Positions 35,634 to 44,510 of a stretch of DNA of 64,000 nucleotides are shown here, one piece after another (the first letter of the stretch is position 1; the number at the start of each line of letters is the position of its first letter). The position numbers were made by a program, and so were the translations under genes. The stretch spans positions 1-64,000 of the forward strand of contig CBFIII010000007.1 in assembly GCA_965662645.1 (NCBI GenBank). The letters run 5' to 3'. A model generated the notes under the pieces. The model did not search any database. It was not told the DNA's origin and saw nothing but the letters and a program-made list of their open reading frames with translations. Source of the DNA: UBA5342 sp965662645 (GTDB lineage Bacteria > Bacteroidota > Bacteroidia > Bacteroidales > UBA5342).

Positions 35634-35733
35634 AGTCAACAACCTCAGAACAAGCTCACGAGGCATTTAGTTGAAGAACATTTTATTATTCGCAGCCAGC
35701 TACGCAAAATCAAACCCACAATGTGGGATTAAA
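35634..35733 (+). repeat. Interspersed palindromic repeat family, long form B, copy 6
   Basis: About 100 bp, near-identical in layout to 3523-3622: CAAC...ACCTC/GAGG...GTTG nested stems, ACATTTTATTATTCGCAGC and hairpin CCCACAATGTGGGATTAAA. It lies upstream of the DUF4293 gene. Confidence 0.85.
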
Positions 35734-35805
35734 AAATTTTAACGGAACATCATTTATAATGTCCCATTATTTTTTAATTTTGCGCTCAATTAAAAAAGAA
35801 AAATT

Positions 35806-36255
35806 ATGATTCAACGCATTCAGAGTTTATACCTCACCCTATCTATTATCTTAATGGCCTTTTTATTAAAACTGCCTTTATCAACCATCACAACAGATAG
35901 CGAGCAATTATCATTTTACGCTTCAGGAATAAAAGAAAATGGCATAAGCATATTACAAACAACCCCAATGCTTATCCTCATCATCACTTTATTAACCTTA
36001 GATATCGTTGCCCTTTTTTCATTCAAAAAACGCATACTACAAATGCGCTTACTTTCTTTCTCTATCATTATGAAATTAGGCTCTTATCTTCTTGGTGCTT
36101 TTTATGTTTTACAATTCAAAAGCAGTGAAGGATTTACCTTTTTGCCTCATTTTTCAATTATTTTCCCATTGGTAGGCATCATCTTATTATATTTAGCCAT
36201 CCGTGCTATAGGAAAAGATGAAGCACTCGTAAAATCTTTGGATAGAATAAGATAA
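35806..36255 (+). CDS. DUF4293 family membrane protein
   Basis: 149 residues with four hydrophobic segments (about 8-22, 50-72, 82-105, 112-130). The start MIQRIQSLYLTLSIILMAFL is characteristic of DUF4293 proteins, found widely in Bacteroidota. Function is unknown. The gene has a TAATTTTG -7 box 24 bases upstream and no terminator; a family A repeat begins 12 bases after the stop. Confidence 0.85.
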   Translation: MIQRIQSLYLTLSIILMAFLLKLPLSTITTDSEQLSFYASGIKENGISILQTTPMLILIITLLTLDIVALFSFKKRILQMRLLSFSIIMKLGSYLLGAFYVLQFKSSEGFTFLPHFSIIFPLVGIILLYLAIRAIGKDEALVKSLDRIR

Positions 36256-36267
36256 TACCAATAAACG

Positions 36268-36358
36268 ACCCCGCTGCAAACAGACAAAGTATTAATTTGA
36301 AACACTTTTTTTATTCGCAACGATCTGCAGAAAACAAAACCCACAATGTGGGATTCAA
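36268..36358 (+). repeat. Interspersed palindromic repeat family A, copy 7
   Basis: Starts ACCCCGCTGCAAACAGAC, then AATTTGAAACACTTTTTTT, a damaged middle hairpin and CCCACAATGTGGGATTCAA. The 5' half is almost the same as 47439 onwards. Its end contains the TGA stop codon (minus strand, 36355-36357) of the carboxypeptidase gene. It fills the gap between two converging genes. Confidence 0.9.
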
Positions 36359-37752
36359 CTTATAACCTGCAACAAATAAGCCTCTATTGCTGTGCGAATA
36401 TCAGTCATAGAGGCTGTGCTATTATTAACCATAATACAAAACACATAAGCCTTACCCGAATCGGGATAAGCATAACCAGCATAACAGCGCACGCCGCTCA
36501 TACTACCACTTTTCCCATAAACTTTTCCCTTCAATAAAGCATCGTCAAGGAAATATCGAAACGTACCATCAACACCACTTATAGCCAAGGACTGAAAAAA
36601 ACTATTGTTATTTTTGCTCAATTTCATAGCTTCAAGTAAAGAAACCATAAAATGAGGAGTCACCATATTAGCACGTGACAAACCCGAACCATCATAAAGC
36701 CGTACTCCATCAACATCAACACCTCGACTTGCCCAAAAAGACATTAAGGTATCAATAGCCTGAGTCAACACCGCAGCATCATCTCCCACATCAAGGGTCT
36801 TAAGCAAGTGTTCTGCAAATAAGTTATTACTTTCCTTATTGGTCACCTTAATAATCTGAGATAAGGTTGGCGAATAACACGTAGCCACATGAGATAAAGA
36901 TTTGGCCTCCTTAGAAAGAGATAGCACAGGCTTCTCAGCTACCTCAATTCCCATCGCGTTTAACTTATGAGTAAATAACATAACCGTCATCAATGAAGGC
37001 TCGGGCATCGCCCCCTTAATAACAAAAGCCTCTCTATTTTTAGGAATAGTGCCATATATCTGTTTCTTAAAATGATGCGGAGAACCATAAATATAAGCAT
37101 TATCACGATTATTATCAGCCCCTGTAAGAAAACAATCAAAAGTAAGTCCTGGCAAGAAAGGCTGCACACCAACCACACTAACGGGCTCACCGACTCCTCC
37201 ACTTTTCAATGTCAAATCATATTTATTATCCCTAAATGACAAACCACAACAAGCCGCCCCATAATAATTCCCTATATCTTCCCACAACCACTTATCAGGG
37301 ATTATCTGTCCATCAAAGACAGAAGCATCAGCAATCACACATCCCTTAATCTTTGTTATACCACAACGGCTTATTTCATTGGCCCAAGCCGAAAAAATGC
37401 TATCAGGATTAGCATAAAAAGAATCCGAACAAAAGGTAGGATCTCCACTCCCAACAATATACAAATCACCACACAACACCCCATTATCAATAGAACCGGA
37501 ATAACTTAATGAAGTCACATATCTAAAATCTGGCGATAACTTTTCCAGAACAGTAGCCGTCGTAATTAGCTTCGTCAAAGAAGCTGGTGAAAAACTTTTC
37601 TCAGACTGATAAGCATTCAATACCTCACCACTATTCAAATCCTTCACTAAAACACCAAAATGCGCTCTTTTTAGCACATCAGGTAAACTTACACCACAAA
37701 TAAAAATAGGGAACAATACCAGGGCGCAAAACACCAAAATAAAACTTTTCAT
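36355..37752 (-). CDS. dacB: D-alanyl-D-alanine carboxypeptidase/endopeptidase, PBP4 type (S13)
   Basis: 465 residues with a signal peptide (1-20). Active-site motifs: S58-L-T-K61 in SPASLTKLITT, SNN in TNKESNNLFAEHLLK, and KSG in YGKSGSMSGVRCYAGY. A large inserted region between the first two motifs is usual for this class. It should trim or cut peptidoglycan cross-links in the periplasm. The gene is alone on the minus strand, divergent from the GNAT gene. Confidence 0.93.
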   Translation of the reverse strand: MKSFILVFCALVLFPIFICGVSLPDVLKRAHFGVLVKDLNSGEVLNAYQSEKSFSPASLTKLITTATVLEKLSPDFRYVTSLSYSGSIDNGVLCGDLYIVGSGDPTFCSDSFYANPDSIFSAWANEISRCGITKIKGCVIADASVFDGQIIPDKWLWEDIGNYYGAACCGLSFRDNKYDLTLKSGGVGEPVSVVGVQPFLPGLTFDCFLTGADNNRDNAYIYGSPHHFKKQIYGTIPKNREAFVIKGAMPEPSLMTVMLFTHKLNAMGIEVAEKPVLSLSKEAKSLSHVATCYSPTLSQIIKVTNKESNNLFAEHLLKTLDVGDDAAVLTQAIDTLMSFWASRGVDVDGVRLYDGSGLSRANMVTPHFMVSLLEAMKLSKNNNSFFQSLAISGVDGTFRYFLDDALLKGKVYGKSGSMSGVRCYAGYAYPDSGKAYVFCIMVNNSTASMTDIRTAIEAYLLQVIS

Positions 37753-37837
37753 AAATTACAAAATATTACATGCTTTACAAAGCTACTATAAAATTTGATT
37801 TTTTACCTTTGCACATTATGCACTTTTCAAAAAAGCT

Positions 37838-38389
37838 ATGACATTCATAAAAAACAATCACATCTCATTGCGAGCACTTGAAAGAGGTGACTTAGAATAT
37901 CTCTACCAATTAGAAAATAAAGAGTCAGCACGACAATTTGGTGATGATTTAATGCCACACTCCAAATACGTCTTAAAGTCCTTTATACGCGACGCACACA
38001 AAGACATTTATGAAAGCCGTCAGTTACGTTTAGTGATAGAACATAATGAGGACTGCGAACCCATAGGCATGATTGATCTATTCAATTTTGCTCCTCATCA
38101 TAAACGTGCCGAAGTAGGCGTATGGATTGACGAGCAATACAGAGAACAAAATTTCGCTGCCGAAGCTCTATCATCACTCTGCGATTATGCCTTCGACACC
38201 CTATTAATCCATCAATTATTCTGTCACATCTCAGAAAACAACAAAAAAAGTATTGAATTATTTCAAAAATCTGGATTCAGCACGTCAGGAATGTTAAAAG
38301 ATTGGATATACGACAATTACAATCATTCAAATGTGTTAATTCTTCAAAAAATAAACCCTAAAACAGAAAAAAAATCACAAATTGAGTAA
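37838..38389 (+). CDS. GNAT-family N-acetyltransferase (SpeG/RimJ-like)
   Basis: 183 residues: ISLRALERGDLEYLYQLENK start, acetyl-CoA-binding motif around EVGVWIDEQYREQNFAAEAL (residues about 98-117), and SENNKKSIELFQKSGFSTSG near 140-155. The pattern is that of SpeG-like polyamine or RimJ-like protein acetyltransferases; the substrate cannot be told. A TACCTTTG box lies at 37804-37811. Confidence 0.85.
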   Translation: MTFIKNNHISLRALERGDLEYLYQLENKESARQFGDDLMPHSKYVLKSFIRDAHKDIYESRQLRLVIEHNEDCEPIGMIDLFNFAPHHKRAEVGVWIDEQYREQNFAAEALSSLCDYAFDTLLIHQLFCHISENNKKSIELFQKSGFSTSGMLKDWIYDNYNHSNVLILQKINPKTEKKSQIE

Positions 38390-38405
38390 TTTATTTTGCA
38401 AATGT

Positions 38406-38436
38406 TTTGGTTAAGAAAAAAAATACACTACTTTTG
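38406..38436 (+). promoter_or_regulatory. Promoter of tRNA-Phe and tRNA-His
   Basis: TTTG at 38406-38409, 19 bases, TACTTTTG at 38429-38436, 17 bases before tRNA-Phe. Confidence 0.75.
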
Positions 38437-38452
38437 CGCACCGATTACGAAA

Positions 38453-38525
<73 letters not shown>

Positions 38526-38587
38526 CTAAAAATTCCAAGGACCAAAACACCAATTGGGAGTTGGAATTTATTCGTTAAAGACATTAT

Positions 38588-38663
38588 GGTGGTTGTAGTT
38601 CAGTTGGTTAGAACGCCTGATTGTGGTTCAGGAGGTCGTGGGTTCAAATCCCATCATCCACCC
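38588..38663 (+). tRNA. tRNA-His (anticodon GTG)
   Basis: G at 38588 is the extra 5' G (-1) typical of tRNA-His, opposite C 38662. Anticodon stem CCTGA/TCAGG with loop TTGTGGT (GTG). The acceptor GTGGTTG against CATCCAC gives one T-T mismatch at the fifth pair. Follows tRNA-Phe in one transcript. Confidence 0.95.
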
Positions 38664-38666
38664 ATC

Positions 38667-38696
38667 AAAAGCCTTGCTTAATGCAAGGCTTTTTTT
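38667..38696 (+). terminator. Terminator of the tRNA-Phe/His transcript
   Basis: AAAAGCCTTGC/GCAAGGCTTTT stem with TTAAT loop and T7. Confidence 0.9.
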
Positions 38697-38723
38697 ATGA
38701 GGTAAAAACCAATATTCACAACA

Positions 38724-39299
38724 ATGAAACAATCTCTAATAGACCGTTCCAATTCCTGCTGCGAACTTTGTGGCAACACCAACAATCTCAAATCTTATAC
38801 TGTAGCACCCAAAGATGGCGATTCGATAGACGAATGCGCCTACCTATGCCCTACTTGTATAGCACAAATAGAAGAAACAACAGAAGTCGATGCCAACCAC
38901 TGGCGCTGCCTTAATGATAGCATGTGGAGCGAACACGCCCCAGTACAAGTATTAGCTTGGCGTATGCTTACCCGCCTAAAAGCGGAAGGCTGGACACAAG
39001 ACTTATTAGACATGCTCTACCTGAGCGACGAAACACTAGCTTGGGCAAAAGCCACTGGTGAAGGAGAAGAAAAAGTAGAAATGCCCATACACAGAGACTG
39101 CAACGGCATACAACTACTCGCTGGCGATAGCATCACCGTGATCAAAGACCTCAACGTTAAAGGCTCTAGTATCGTTGCGAAACGCGGCACAGCAGTACGT
39201 AACATATCGTTGGTTTATGATAACCCAGAACAGATAGAAGGTCGCGTAGGTGGTCAACAAATCGTTCTTTTGACCCAATACGTTAAGAAAAACGCATAA
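38724..39299 (+). CDS. PhnA/YjdM-type zinc-ribbon protein
   Basis: 191 residues. An N-terminal four-cysteine zinc ribbon (CELCGN near residue 13 and LCPTC near 41), a linker with HWRCLNDSMWSE, and the C-terminal PhnA domain (HRDCNGIQLLAGDSITVIKDL, VKGSSIVAKRGTAVRNI). The family was once named for phosphonate use but its real role is unsettled. It follows the tRNA terminator, so it should have its own promoter; none was clear. Confidence 0.88.
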   Translation: MKQSLIDRSNSCCELCGNTNNLKSYTVAPKDGDSIDECAYLCPTCIAQIEETTEVDANHWRCLNDSMWSEHAPVQVLAWRMLTRLKAEGWTQDLLDMLYLSDETLAWAKATGEGEEKVEMPIHRDCNGIQLLAGDSITVIKDLNVKGSSIVAKRGTAVRNISLVYDNPEQIEGRVGGQQIVLLTQYVKKNA

Positions 39300-39828
39300 C
39301 GAACTCAAACATAACTAAAGTCAATTTTCACTTGCTTTAGAAATCAAATAAAGGTAGGAACCGATGGAAAAACCCTATTAGTCTCTACCTTTATATATTT
39401 TACTTAACGGCAAACACTGATCATATATAAAATTCAACTAAGCCACCCCGCCATTTTATCCTACATATTAAACATTCCTTTTTCATTAAGTTTAAATTGA
39501 ATTGGCAAAATCAATTCATCAAAAAAAAAGAAGAAACCATAACCTCTAAAGACAACATAAACCTTCCTCTGCTACATATTGCAAACAATGCCCCCAATAC
39601 GACTAATCACATTTACATATTAATCATTTCTTAAGAATTTAAACTCAAAAATAAGACTTTACAAGTAATACTGAGCACCAAACTCTAAATTTCATAAAGA
39701 AAGATCTCACAAAAACAGAATAATAAAACAAAATGACACCTTTTTGTAATTTTTATTATGCTTTTTGCTATTTTTTAAAGAATATATCGTTATTTTTGCC
39801 TGAATAATTAAAATTAATTCGGAACAAC
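39300..39828. other. Gene-free stretch upstream of asnB
   Basis: 529 bases of AT-rich DNA. Apart from the asnB promoter at the right end, no gene, repeat-family copy, terminator or riboswitch was recognised. Confidence 0.55.
39764..39798 (+). promoter_or_regulatory. Promoter of asnB
   Basis: TTTG at 39764-39767, 23 bases, TATTTTTG at 39791-39798, 30 bases before the start codon; spacing slightly long. Confidence 0.5.
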
Positions 39829-41511
39829 ATGTGTAGCATTTTAGGAATATTCAACATACAAGGCAACACTCAAGAGCTGAGAAGTCAAGCTCTAGAAATG
39901 TCTAAAAAGTTAAGACACCGCGGTCCAGACTGGTCGGGTATATATTGCGGAGAAACAACCATATTGGTACATGAACGCCTTTCTATTGTCGATCCCATTT
40001 CAGGAAAACAACCCCTACTCAGTAAAGATGGCAAACACGTATTAGCTGTCAATGGAGAGATATACAATCATAAAGAAATTAGAGAACAAACAAAAGACGT
40101 TTATGAATATCAAACGGAATCTGACTGTGAAGTTATCTTAGGACTTTATGCTAAAAAAGGACTTGATTTCATAGAAGACCTTAATGGCATCTTTTCATTT
40201 GCCCTTTACGACTCAGAAAAAGACGAATATTTTATTGCCCGTGACCATATGGGAATCATCCCGTTATATATGGGATGGGACTATGAAGGACGCTTTTATG
40301 TATCTTCTGAACTCAAAGGACTAGAAGGTTATTGTTATAAAATTGAAGAATTCAAACCAGGCTGTTCTTTATACAGCAAAGACGGAGAACTAAAAAAATG
40401 GTATCAACGCGACTGGATGGATTATGAAAATGTAAAAGACAATACAACAAGCATTCCTGATCTTAAAAAAGCACTCGAAGACGCCGTACATCGCCAACTG
40501 ATGTGTGACGTTCCTTACGGCGTATTGTTATCAGGAGGACTTGACTCTTCTATCACTTCTGCATTAGCCAAGAAATTCTCTAAAATGAGAACTGAAGACC
40601 AAGATAAAAGTGAAGCTTGGTGGCCTCAATTACACTCTTTTGCCGTAGGCTTAGCAGGCTCTCCTGACTTAATTGCAGCAAAAAAAGTAGCTGAAAAAAT
40701 AGGAACCATACACCATGAAATTTATTTTACGGTACAAGAAGGATTAGATGCCTTGAAAGACGTCATCTATCATATTGAAACGTATGATGTCACCACCATC
40801 AGAGCTAGTACGCCTATGTTTTTATTGGCACGCGCCATTAAATCAATGGGTATCAAAATGGTCCTTTCGGGCGAGGGTGCTGATGAATTATTAGGAGGAT
40901 ATCTCTACTTTCATAAAGCTCCTAATGCCGAAGAATTTCACAAAGAAACCGTACGCAAACTAAGCAAGTTACACTTGTACGATTGTTTACGTGCAAACAA
41001 AACACTAGCTGCATGGGGTGTTGAAGGACGTGTACCATTTTTAGATAAAGAATTTATTGATGTGGCCATGCGCCTCAACCCTAAAGACAAAATGATTACC
41101 AGTGAACGTATGGAAAAATGGGTCATCCGCAAAGCTTTTGAAGATGAACTACCACACGAAGTAGCTTGGCGTCAAAAGGAACAATTCTCTGATGGCGTAG
41201 GATACAGCTGGATTGATTCATTGCGTGATCTCGTAGAAAGTAAGGTAACAGACACACAAATGGAAGAAGCAAAACTACGCTTCCCTATCCAACCGCCAAA
41301 ATCAAAAGAAGAATATTACTATCGTTCAATCTTTAGCGAACACTTTCCTTCTAACTATGCAGCGCTTTGTGTGCCCTCGGTACCATCTATCGCTTGTAGC
41401 ACAGCAGAAGCCTTAGCTTGGGACGAAAGCTTCCAAAACAACACAGATCCTTCAGGTCGCGCTATGAAATCAATTCATAACGAAGGCTATACTAAAGACA
41501 TAAAAAGTTAA
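39829..41511 (+). CDS. asnB: Asparagine synthase B (glutamine-hydrolysing)
   Basis: 560 residues. Cysteine 2 (MCSILGIFNIQG) becomes the N-terminal nucleophile of the glutaminase domain (1-190), which also has RHRGPDWSG and AVNGEIYNH. The synthetase domain has the pyrophosphate loop LLSGGLDSSI near 235 and LSGEGADELLGGY near 345, with GVEGRVPFLDKEF following. It makes asparagine from aspartate, glutamine and ATP. Transcribed alone, with its own promoter and a strong terminator. Confidence 0.97.
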   Translation: MCSILGIFNIQGNTQELRSQALEMSKKLRHRGPDWSGIYCGETTILVHERLSIVDPISGKQPLLSKDGKHVLAVNGEIYNHKEIREQTKDVYEYQTESDCEVILGLYAKKGLDFIEDLNGIFSFALYDSEKDEYFIARDHMGIIPLYMGWDYEGRFYVSSELKGLEGYCYKIEEFKPGCSLYSKDGELKKWYQRDWMDYENVKDNTTSIPDLKKALEDAVHRQLMCDVPYGVLLSGGLDSSITSALAKKFSKMRTEDQDKSEAWWPQLHSFAVGLAGSPDLIAAKKVAEKIGTIHHEIYFTVQEGLDALKDVIYHIETYDVTTIRASTPMFLLARAIKSMGIKMVLSGEGADELLGGYLYFHKAPNAEEFHKETVRKLSKLHLYDCLRANKTLAAWGVEGRVPFLDKEFIDVAMRLNPKDKMITSERMEKWVIRKAFEDELPHEVAWRQKEQFSDGVGYSWIDSLRDLVESKVTDTQMEEAKLRFPIQPPKSKEEYYYRSIFSEHFPSNYAALCVPSVPSIACSTAEALAWDESFQNNTDPSGRAMKSIHNEGYTKDIKS

Positions 41512-41531
41512 AAAAACTAAATTGGCATAAT

Positions 41532-41569
41532 AAAAAGCGCTATCTCAAGAATGAGGTGGCGCTTTTTTT
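41532..41569 (+). terminator. Terminator of asnB
   Basis: AAAAAGCGC/GCGCTTTTT stem, with an inner CTC/GAG pairing and T7. Confidence 0.85.
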
Positions 41570-41656
41570 GTCTCCTTATTAATAATGATTTAAAAGTAAA
41601 AATTAAATATTTTGAAACTTTATATGTTCTTTTGTAAGTAATAAAAAGGAACTACA

Positions 41657-42391
41657 ATGAAAATTCAAAGTCTATTAACAAGCCCTATTCAGCTTTTAGA
41701 AATCATAAAAGAAGACGAAGAGACTTATACCTATAAATTTGACATACCCGAAGGATGCACATGGGATGCAGGCACAAATGCACATTTAGTGGCTACTGGT
41801 TCCGTTAAAAATTTCATACCAGAAAAAGAATTCACACGTCATTTCTCTATTTGCAGTTTGCCGGATGAAGGATATATGGGCTTCACCACGCGCATACGCA
41901 ATAACGCATCAACGTTTAAGGAAAACTTAAAAGTATCAAAGATAGGAGACAAACTACAACTTTTTGGTTTACAAAACAGACTTCCACTAGTCCGCAAAAA
42001 CCAAACAGTCGTTCTCATAAGTATGGGAGTCGGCATTGCAACAATGCGCCCCATCCTATTAAGTGCTGCCAGTCATCCTAGAGGCTTAACTAAAGTTATA
42101 AATATCACCATAGATAAAGATGATAAAGAAATATATGCCAATGAATTGCGGAGTTTATCACCCGAATTAATTGAGCACCACTATACCCATAGTAGAGACG
42201 ATTTCTATAACGAGATAGATAAAACACTCACGACTAGCCAAGCTGAATATCATATCGTAGGCTCTAATGAATTTGTTTTTGAAATTACACGCCACCTATT
42301 AAACAACAAGATAGCCAAAACAAACATCAGGCTCGACAAAAAACCACACAGAGCAAAAGAGATACTTGACCTCCTTTCAACAGACGGGTAG
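41657..42391 (+). CDS. FNR-like FAD/NAD(P)-binding reductase
   Basis: 244 residues. N-terminal FAD barrel with the flavin motif RHFSICS (about residues 56-62; the R-x-Y/F-S pattern) and GFTTRIRNNASTFKENL. The nucleotide domain starts at VVLISMGVGIATMRPIL (about 117-133, the GxGxxxxxP pattern), and YHIVGSNEFV lies near the C-terminus. No iron-sulfur ferredoxin domain and no haem domain are attached, so the electron partner must be another protein. It may be co-transcribed with the aminotransferase gene 78 bases downstream; a link is not shown by sequence. Confidence 0.82.
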   Translation: MKIQSLLTSPIQLLEIIKEDEETYTYKFDIPEGCTWDAGTNAHLVATGSVKNFIPEKEFTRHFSICSLPDEGYMGFTTRIRNNASTFKENLKVSKIGDKLQLFGLQNRLPLVRKNQTVVLISMGVGIATMRPILLSAASHPRGLTKVINITIDKDDKEIYANELRSLSPELIEHHYTHSRDDFYNEIDKTLTTSQAEYHIVGSNEFVFEITRHLLNNKIAKTNIRLDKKPHRAKEILDLLSTDG

Positions 42392-42469
42392 AAAATGTTA
42401 ACGTTTTACCAACACTCATGCTTGGAATTACAACGATAAAGGAGTTCTTTTGTATCGTATAATTCGCAA

Positions 42470-43798
42470 ATGATATATGGTATGAACAAACTAGAATACG
42501 CACTCTCCCCTTTAGCACTCAAAAGCATAAAACCTTCCTTTATTAATAAGATGACCGCGGATTTTGCAGTCGATTTCAGAGAAAACACAGACCTCAACTT
42601 AGGCATAGGGTACGTTAATGACAGAACGATACCAACAGAAGAAATAGGCAAAGCTTATCAGTATGTGATGAGTCATCCTGAGAAATACCGTAATGCACTC
42701 AACTATGGAGGAGCTGAAGGCTCTCCTAACCTTACAAAATCGATTAAAGATTTCTACAAACGCAACAAGATAGGTAACCTTACAGAGACGGAAATAAATC
42801 AACACAAAATCACCATTGGCGTTAATGGAACAACCAGTCTATTAGATGCTTTTTCTGACGTACTAGCTCCAGGCATCGTTATCATTGGAGACCCATTTTA
42901 TTATAGTTACACCGAAAACTTAGTAAAAAAAGGATTCACGCTTTTACCCGTAAAATCGGACACAAAAGGCATCATTCCTGAAGAGATTGAAAAAGCGATA
43001 GCTACAATAAATCCTCAGGACATTAGCTTTATCTACATCATCACGGTTAATAATCCCGACTCTCTCATTTTAAGCAATGAACGACGTCACAAAATTGTAG
43101 AGATAGCCGATGAAATCTCAAATAAAAAAGGGCAGCTATTGCCCGTGATTTTTGATAAAGCCTATGAAGACATCATTCATAATCCGGAAATACCACAACC
43201 CGATTCAGGTTTAAAATATAACGAGAAAGGCAACATTTTTGAAGTCGGCACCTTTTCTAAACTATTAGCTCCAGCTCTACGCATTGGATTCTTAATAAGC
43301 AAAGACAACATCATACGTCAGCAAATCATACAACGCATCTCGGATATTGGCTTTAGCAATTCACTCATCAACCAAGAAATCACAAGCAGACTGATAGATC
43401 ATAATCTGGATCAGCATAAGCTAAAAGTCAATGCAGAATACCGCCGCAAAGCAGTCAACATAAAACGTATTCTTGAAGAAGAATTAAGCGATTATATTGA
43501 AGAAATAAGAGGTGGCGATGCGGGCTTTTACTTTTACATCACTTTTAAAGACATTTTAACATCCGAAGGCTCTAATTTTTTCAAATTTATGGGTCGGAAA
43601 ACTGGGAATGCAAAAATAGATGGCACACCAGATGTAAACCCAAGACTCATTTACGTCCCAGGCACCGTATGCAGCCAACAGAAACAAGCAGAACGTCAAA
43701 TGCGTTTATCGTATGGTTTTGAAGAACCAGAGGTGTTTGCCCGTGCAGCTAAACTGATGAAAGAGGCTTGTGAATATTGCGAGGGAGTTAATCATTAA
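42470..43798 (+). CDS. PLP-dependent class I/II aminotransferase
   Basis: 442 residues from the first ATG; the ATG five codons later (MNKLEYALSP) is an equal start candidate. Fold type I: PLP-binding VNGTTSLLDAFSD (about 118-130), D229 in VIFDKAYEDI, Schiff-base K264 in GTFSKLLAPALRIGFL, and R near RQMRLSYGF for the substrate carboxylate. It resembles 2-aminoadipate/valine-pyruvate type transaminases, which lack a fixed substrate assignment. Ends next to the RAYT element. Confidence 0.85.
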   Translation: MIYGMNKLEYALSPLALKSIKPSFINKMTADFAVDFRENTDLNLGIGYVNDRTIPTEEIGKAYQYVMSHPEKYRNALNYGGAEGSPNLTKSIKDFYKRNKIGNLTETEINQHKITIGVNGTTSLLDAFSDVLAPGIVIIGDPFYYSYTENLVKKGFTLLPVKSDTKGIIPEEIEKAIATINPQDISFIYIITVNNPDSLILSNERRHKIVEIADEISNKKGQLLPVIFDKAYEDIIHNPEIPQPDSGLKYNEKGNIFEVGTFSKLLAPALRIGFLISKDNIIRQQIIQRISDIGFSNSLINQEITSRLIDHNLDQHKLKVNAEYRRKAVNIKRILEEELSDYIEEIRGGDAGFYFYITFKDILTSEGSNFFKFMGRKTGNAKIDGTPDVNPRLIYVPGTVCSQQKQAERQMRLSYGFEEPEVFARAAKLMKEACEYCEGVNH

Positions 43799-43824
43799 AT
43801 AAACTTATCACAAGTAAAAAAACT

Positions 43825-43855
43825 ACGTTGGCGCAGATTTCCAATCTGTGTCATT
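43825..43855. repeat. REP palindrome, left end of the RAYT element
   Basis: ACGTTGGCGCAGATTTCC, then AATCTGTGTCATT: a short hairpin (CAGATT/AATCTG) inverted relative to the copies on the other side of the transposase gene. It abuts the stop codon of the RAYT gene. Confidence 0.85.
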
Positions 43856-44386
43856 CTATAATATCACTTCAATCTTAAGCATTCCCTTACCTCCTGCATA
43901 ATCGATAGCACTACTATACACATAATCCTCAGGTCTAAATACCCAACCCGCTTTTACTGGATTCATATGAATATAGTTTATCTTTTGATCAATAACGTGA
44001 TTACTCCACAATTCAATAGGATGATTATCACCACCCCAAAAACGCCATCCATCTTCAGTATTAAACTGTTTCAACATCCATTCTTTTCTACTTTCCTTAG
44101 GATTATCCTTAATGGCTGTACAAATTTGATTACTACTAAACCTTTTGGCATCTCGGAAAATTTCAGATAATGTATATCGACCTTCTGAACTGACCACTAG
44201 ATGAACATGATTACTCATTATTATCCAAGCATAAATAGTCAACCCCTTCTTCTTACAACAAAAGTCTAAACTTTCAACAATAATATTCTTATAGGCTACT
44301 CGTGTTAAAGCATCAACCCAATTCCGCACTGCATAGCTTACAAAATAAATGCCTTCAGGATTATGGAACTTATATTTTCTGCTCAT
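43856..44386 (-). CDS. REP-associated tyrosine transposase (RAYT, Y1_Tnp)
   Basis: 176 residues. HUH motif H60-V61-H62 in MSNHVHLVVSSEG and catalytic Y138 in INYIHMNPVKAGWV, both intact, with the downstream motif EDYVYSSAIDYAGG. These single-strand endonucleases act on REP hairpins at stem and flanking bases. Matching palindromes lie on both sides (43825, 44431, 44481), so the gene and its ends form a small self-contained unit of about 690 bp. It appears intact and could be functional. Confidence 0.93.
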   Translation of the reverse strand: MSRKYKFHNPEGIYFVSYAVRNWVDALTRVAYKNIIVESLDFCCKKKGLTIYAWIIMSNHVHLVVSSEGRYTLSEIFRDAKRFSSNQICTAIKDNPKESRKEWMLKQFNTEDGWRFWGGDNHPIELWSNHVIDQKINYIHMNPVKAGWVFRPEDYVYSSAIDYAGGKGMLKIEVIL

Positions 44387-44430
44387 TATCTATTGGTTAG
44401 TTAGAACAAATGTAGGGATTTTTAATATAT

Positions 44431-44510
44431 ATGGCACAGATTTGGAAATCTGCACATATAGTATAACTTTTTAATGTATAATGGCACAGATAAGGAAATC
44501 TGCGCCAACG
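44431..44510. repeat. Two REP palindromes, right end of the RAYT element
   Basis: Direct copies at 44431-44456 (ATGGCACAGATTTGGAAATC...) and 44481-44510 (ATGGCACAGATAAGGAAATC, then TGCGCCAACG). The second is the inverse of the left end (43825-43855) over about 30 bp. Confidence 0.85.

Larger units (their letters stand above)
35329..35805. other. Gene-free stretch: terminator, AT-rich DNA, repeat, promoter box
   Basis: Holds the ECF operon terminator (35398-35440), about 190 bases of AT-rich DNA with nothing recognised, the family B repeat (35634-35733) and a TAATTTTG box at 35775-35782 for the next gene. Confidence 0.6.
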
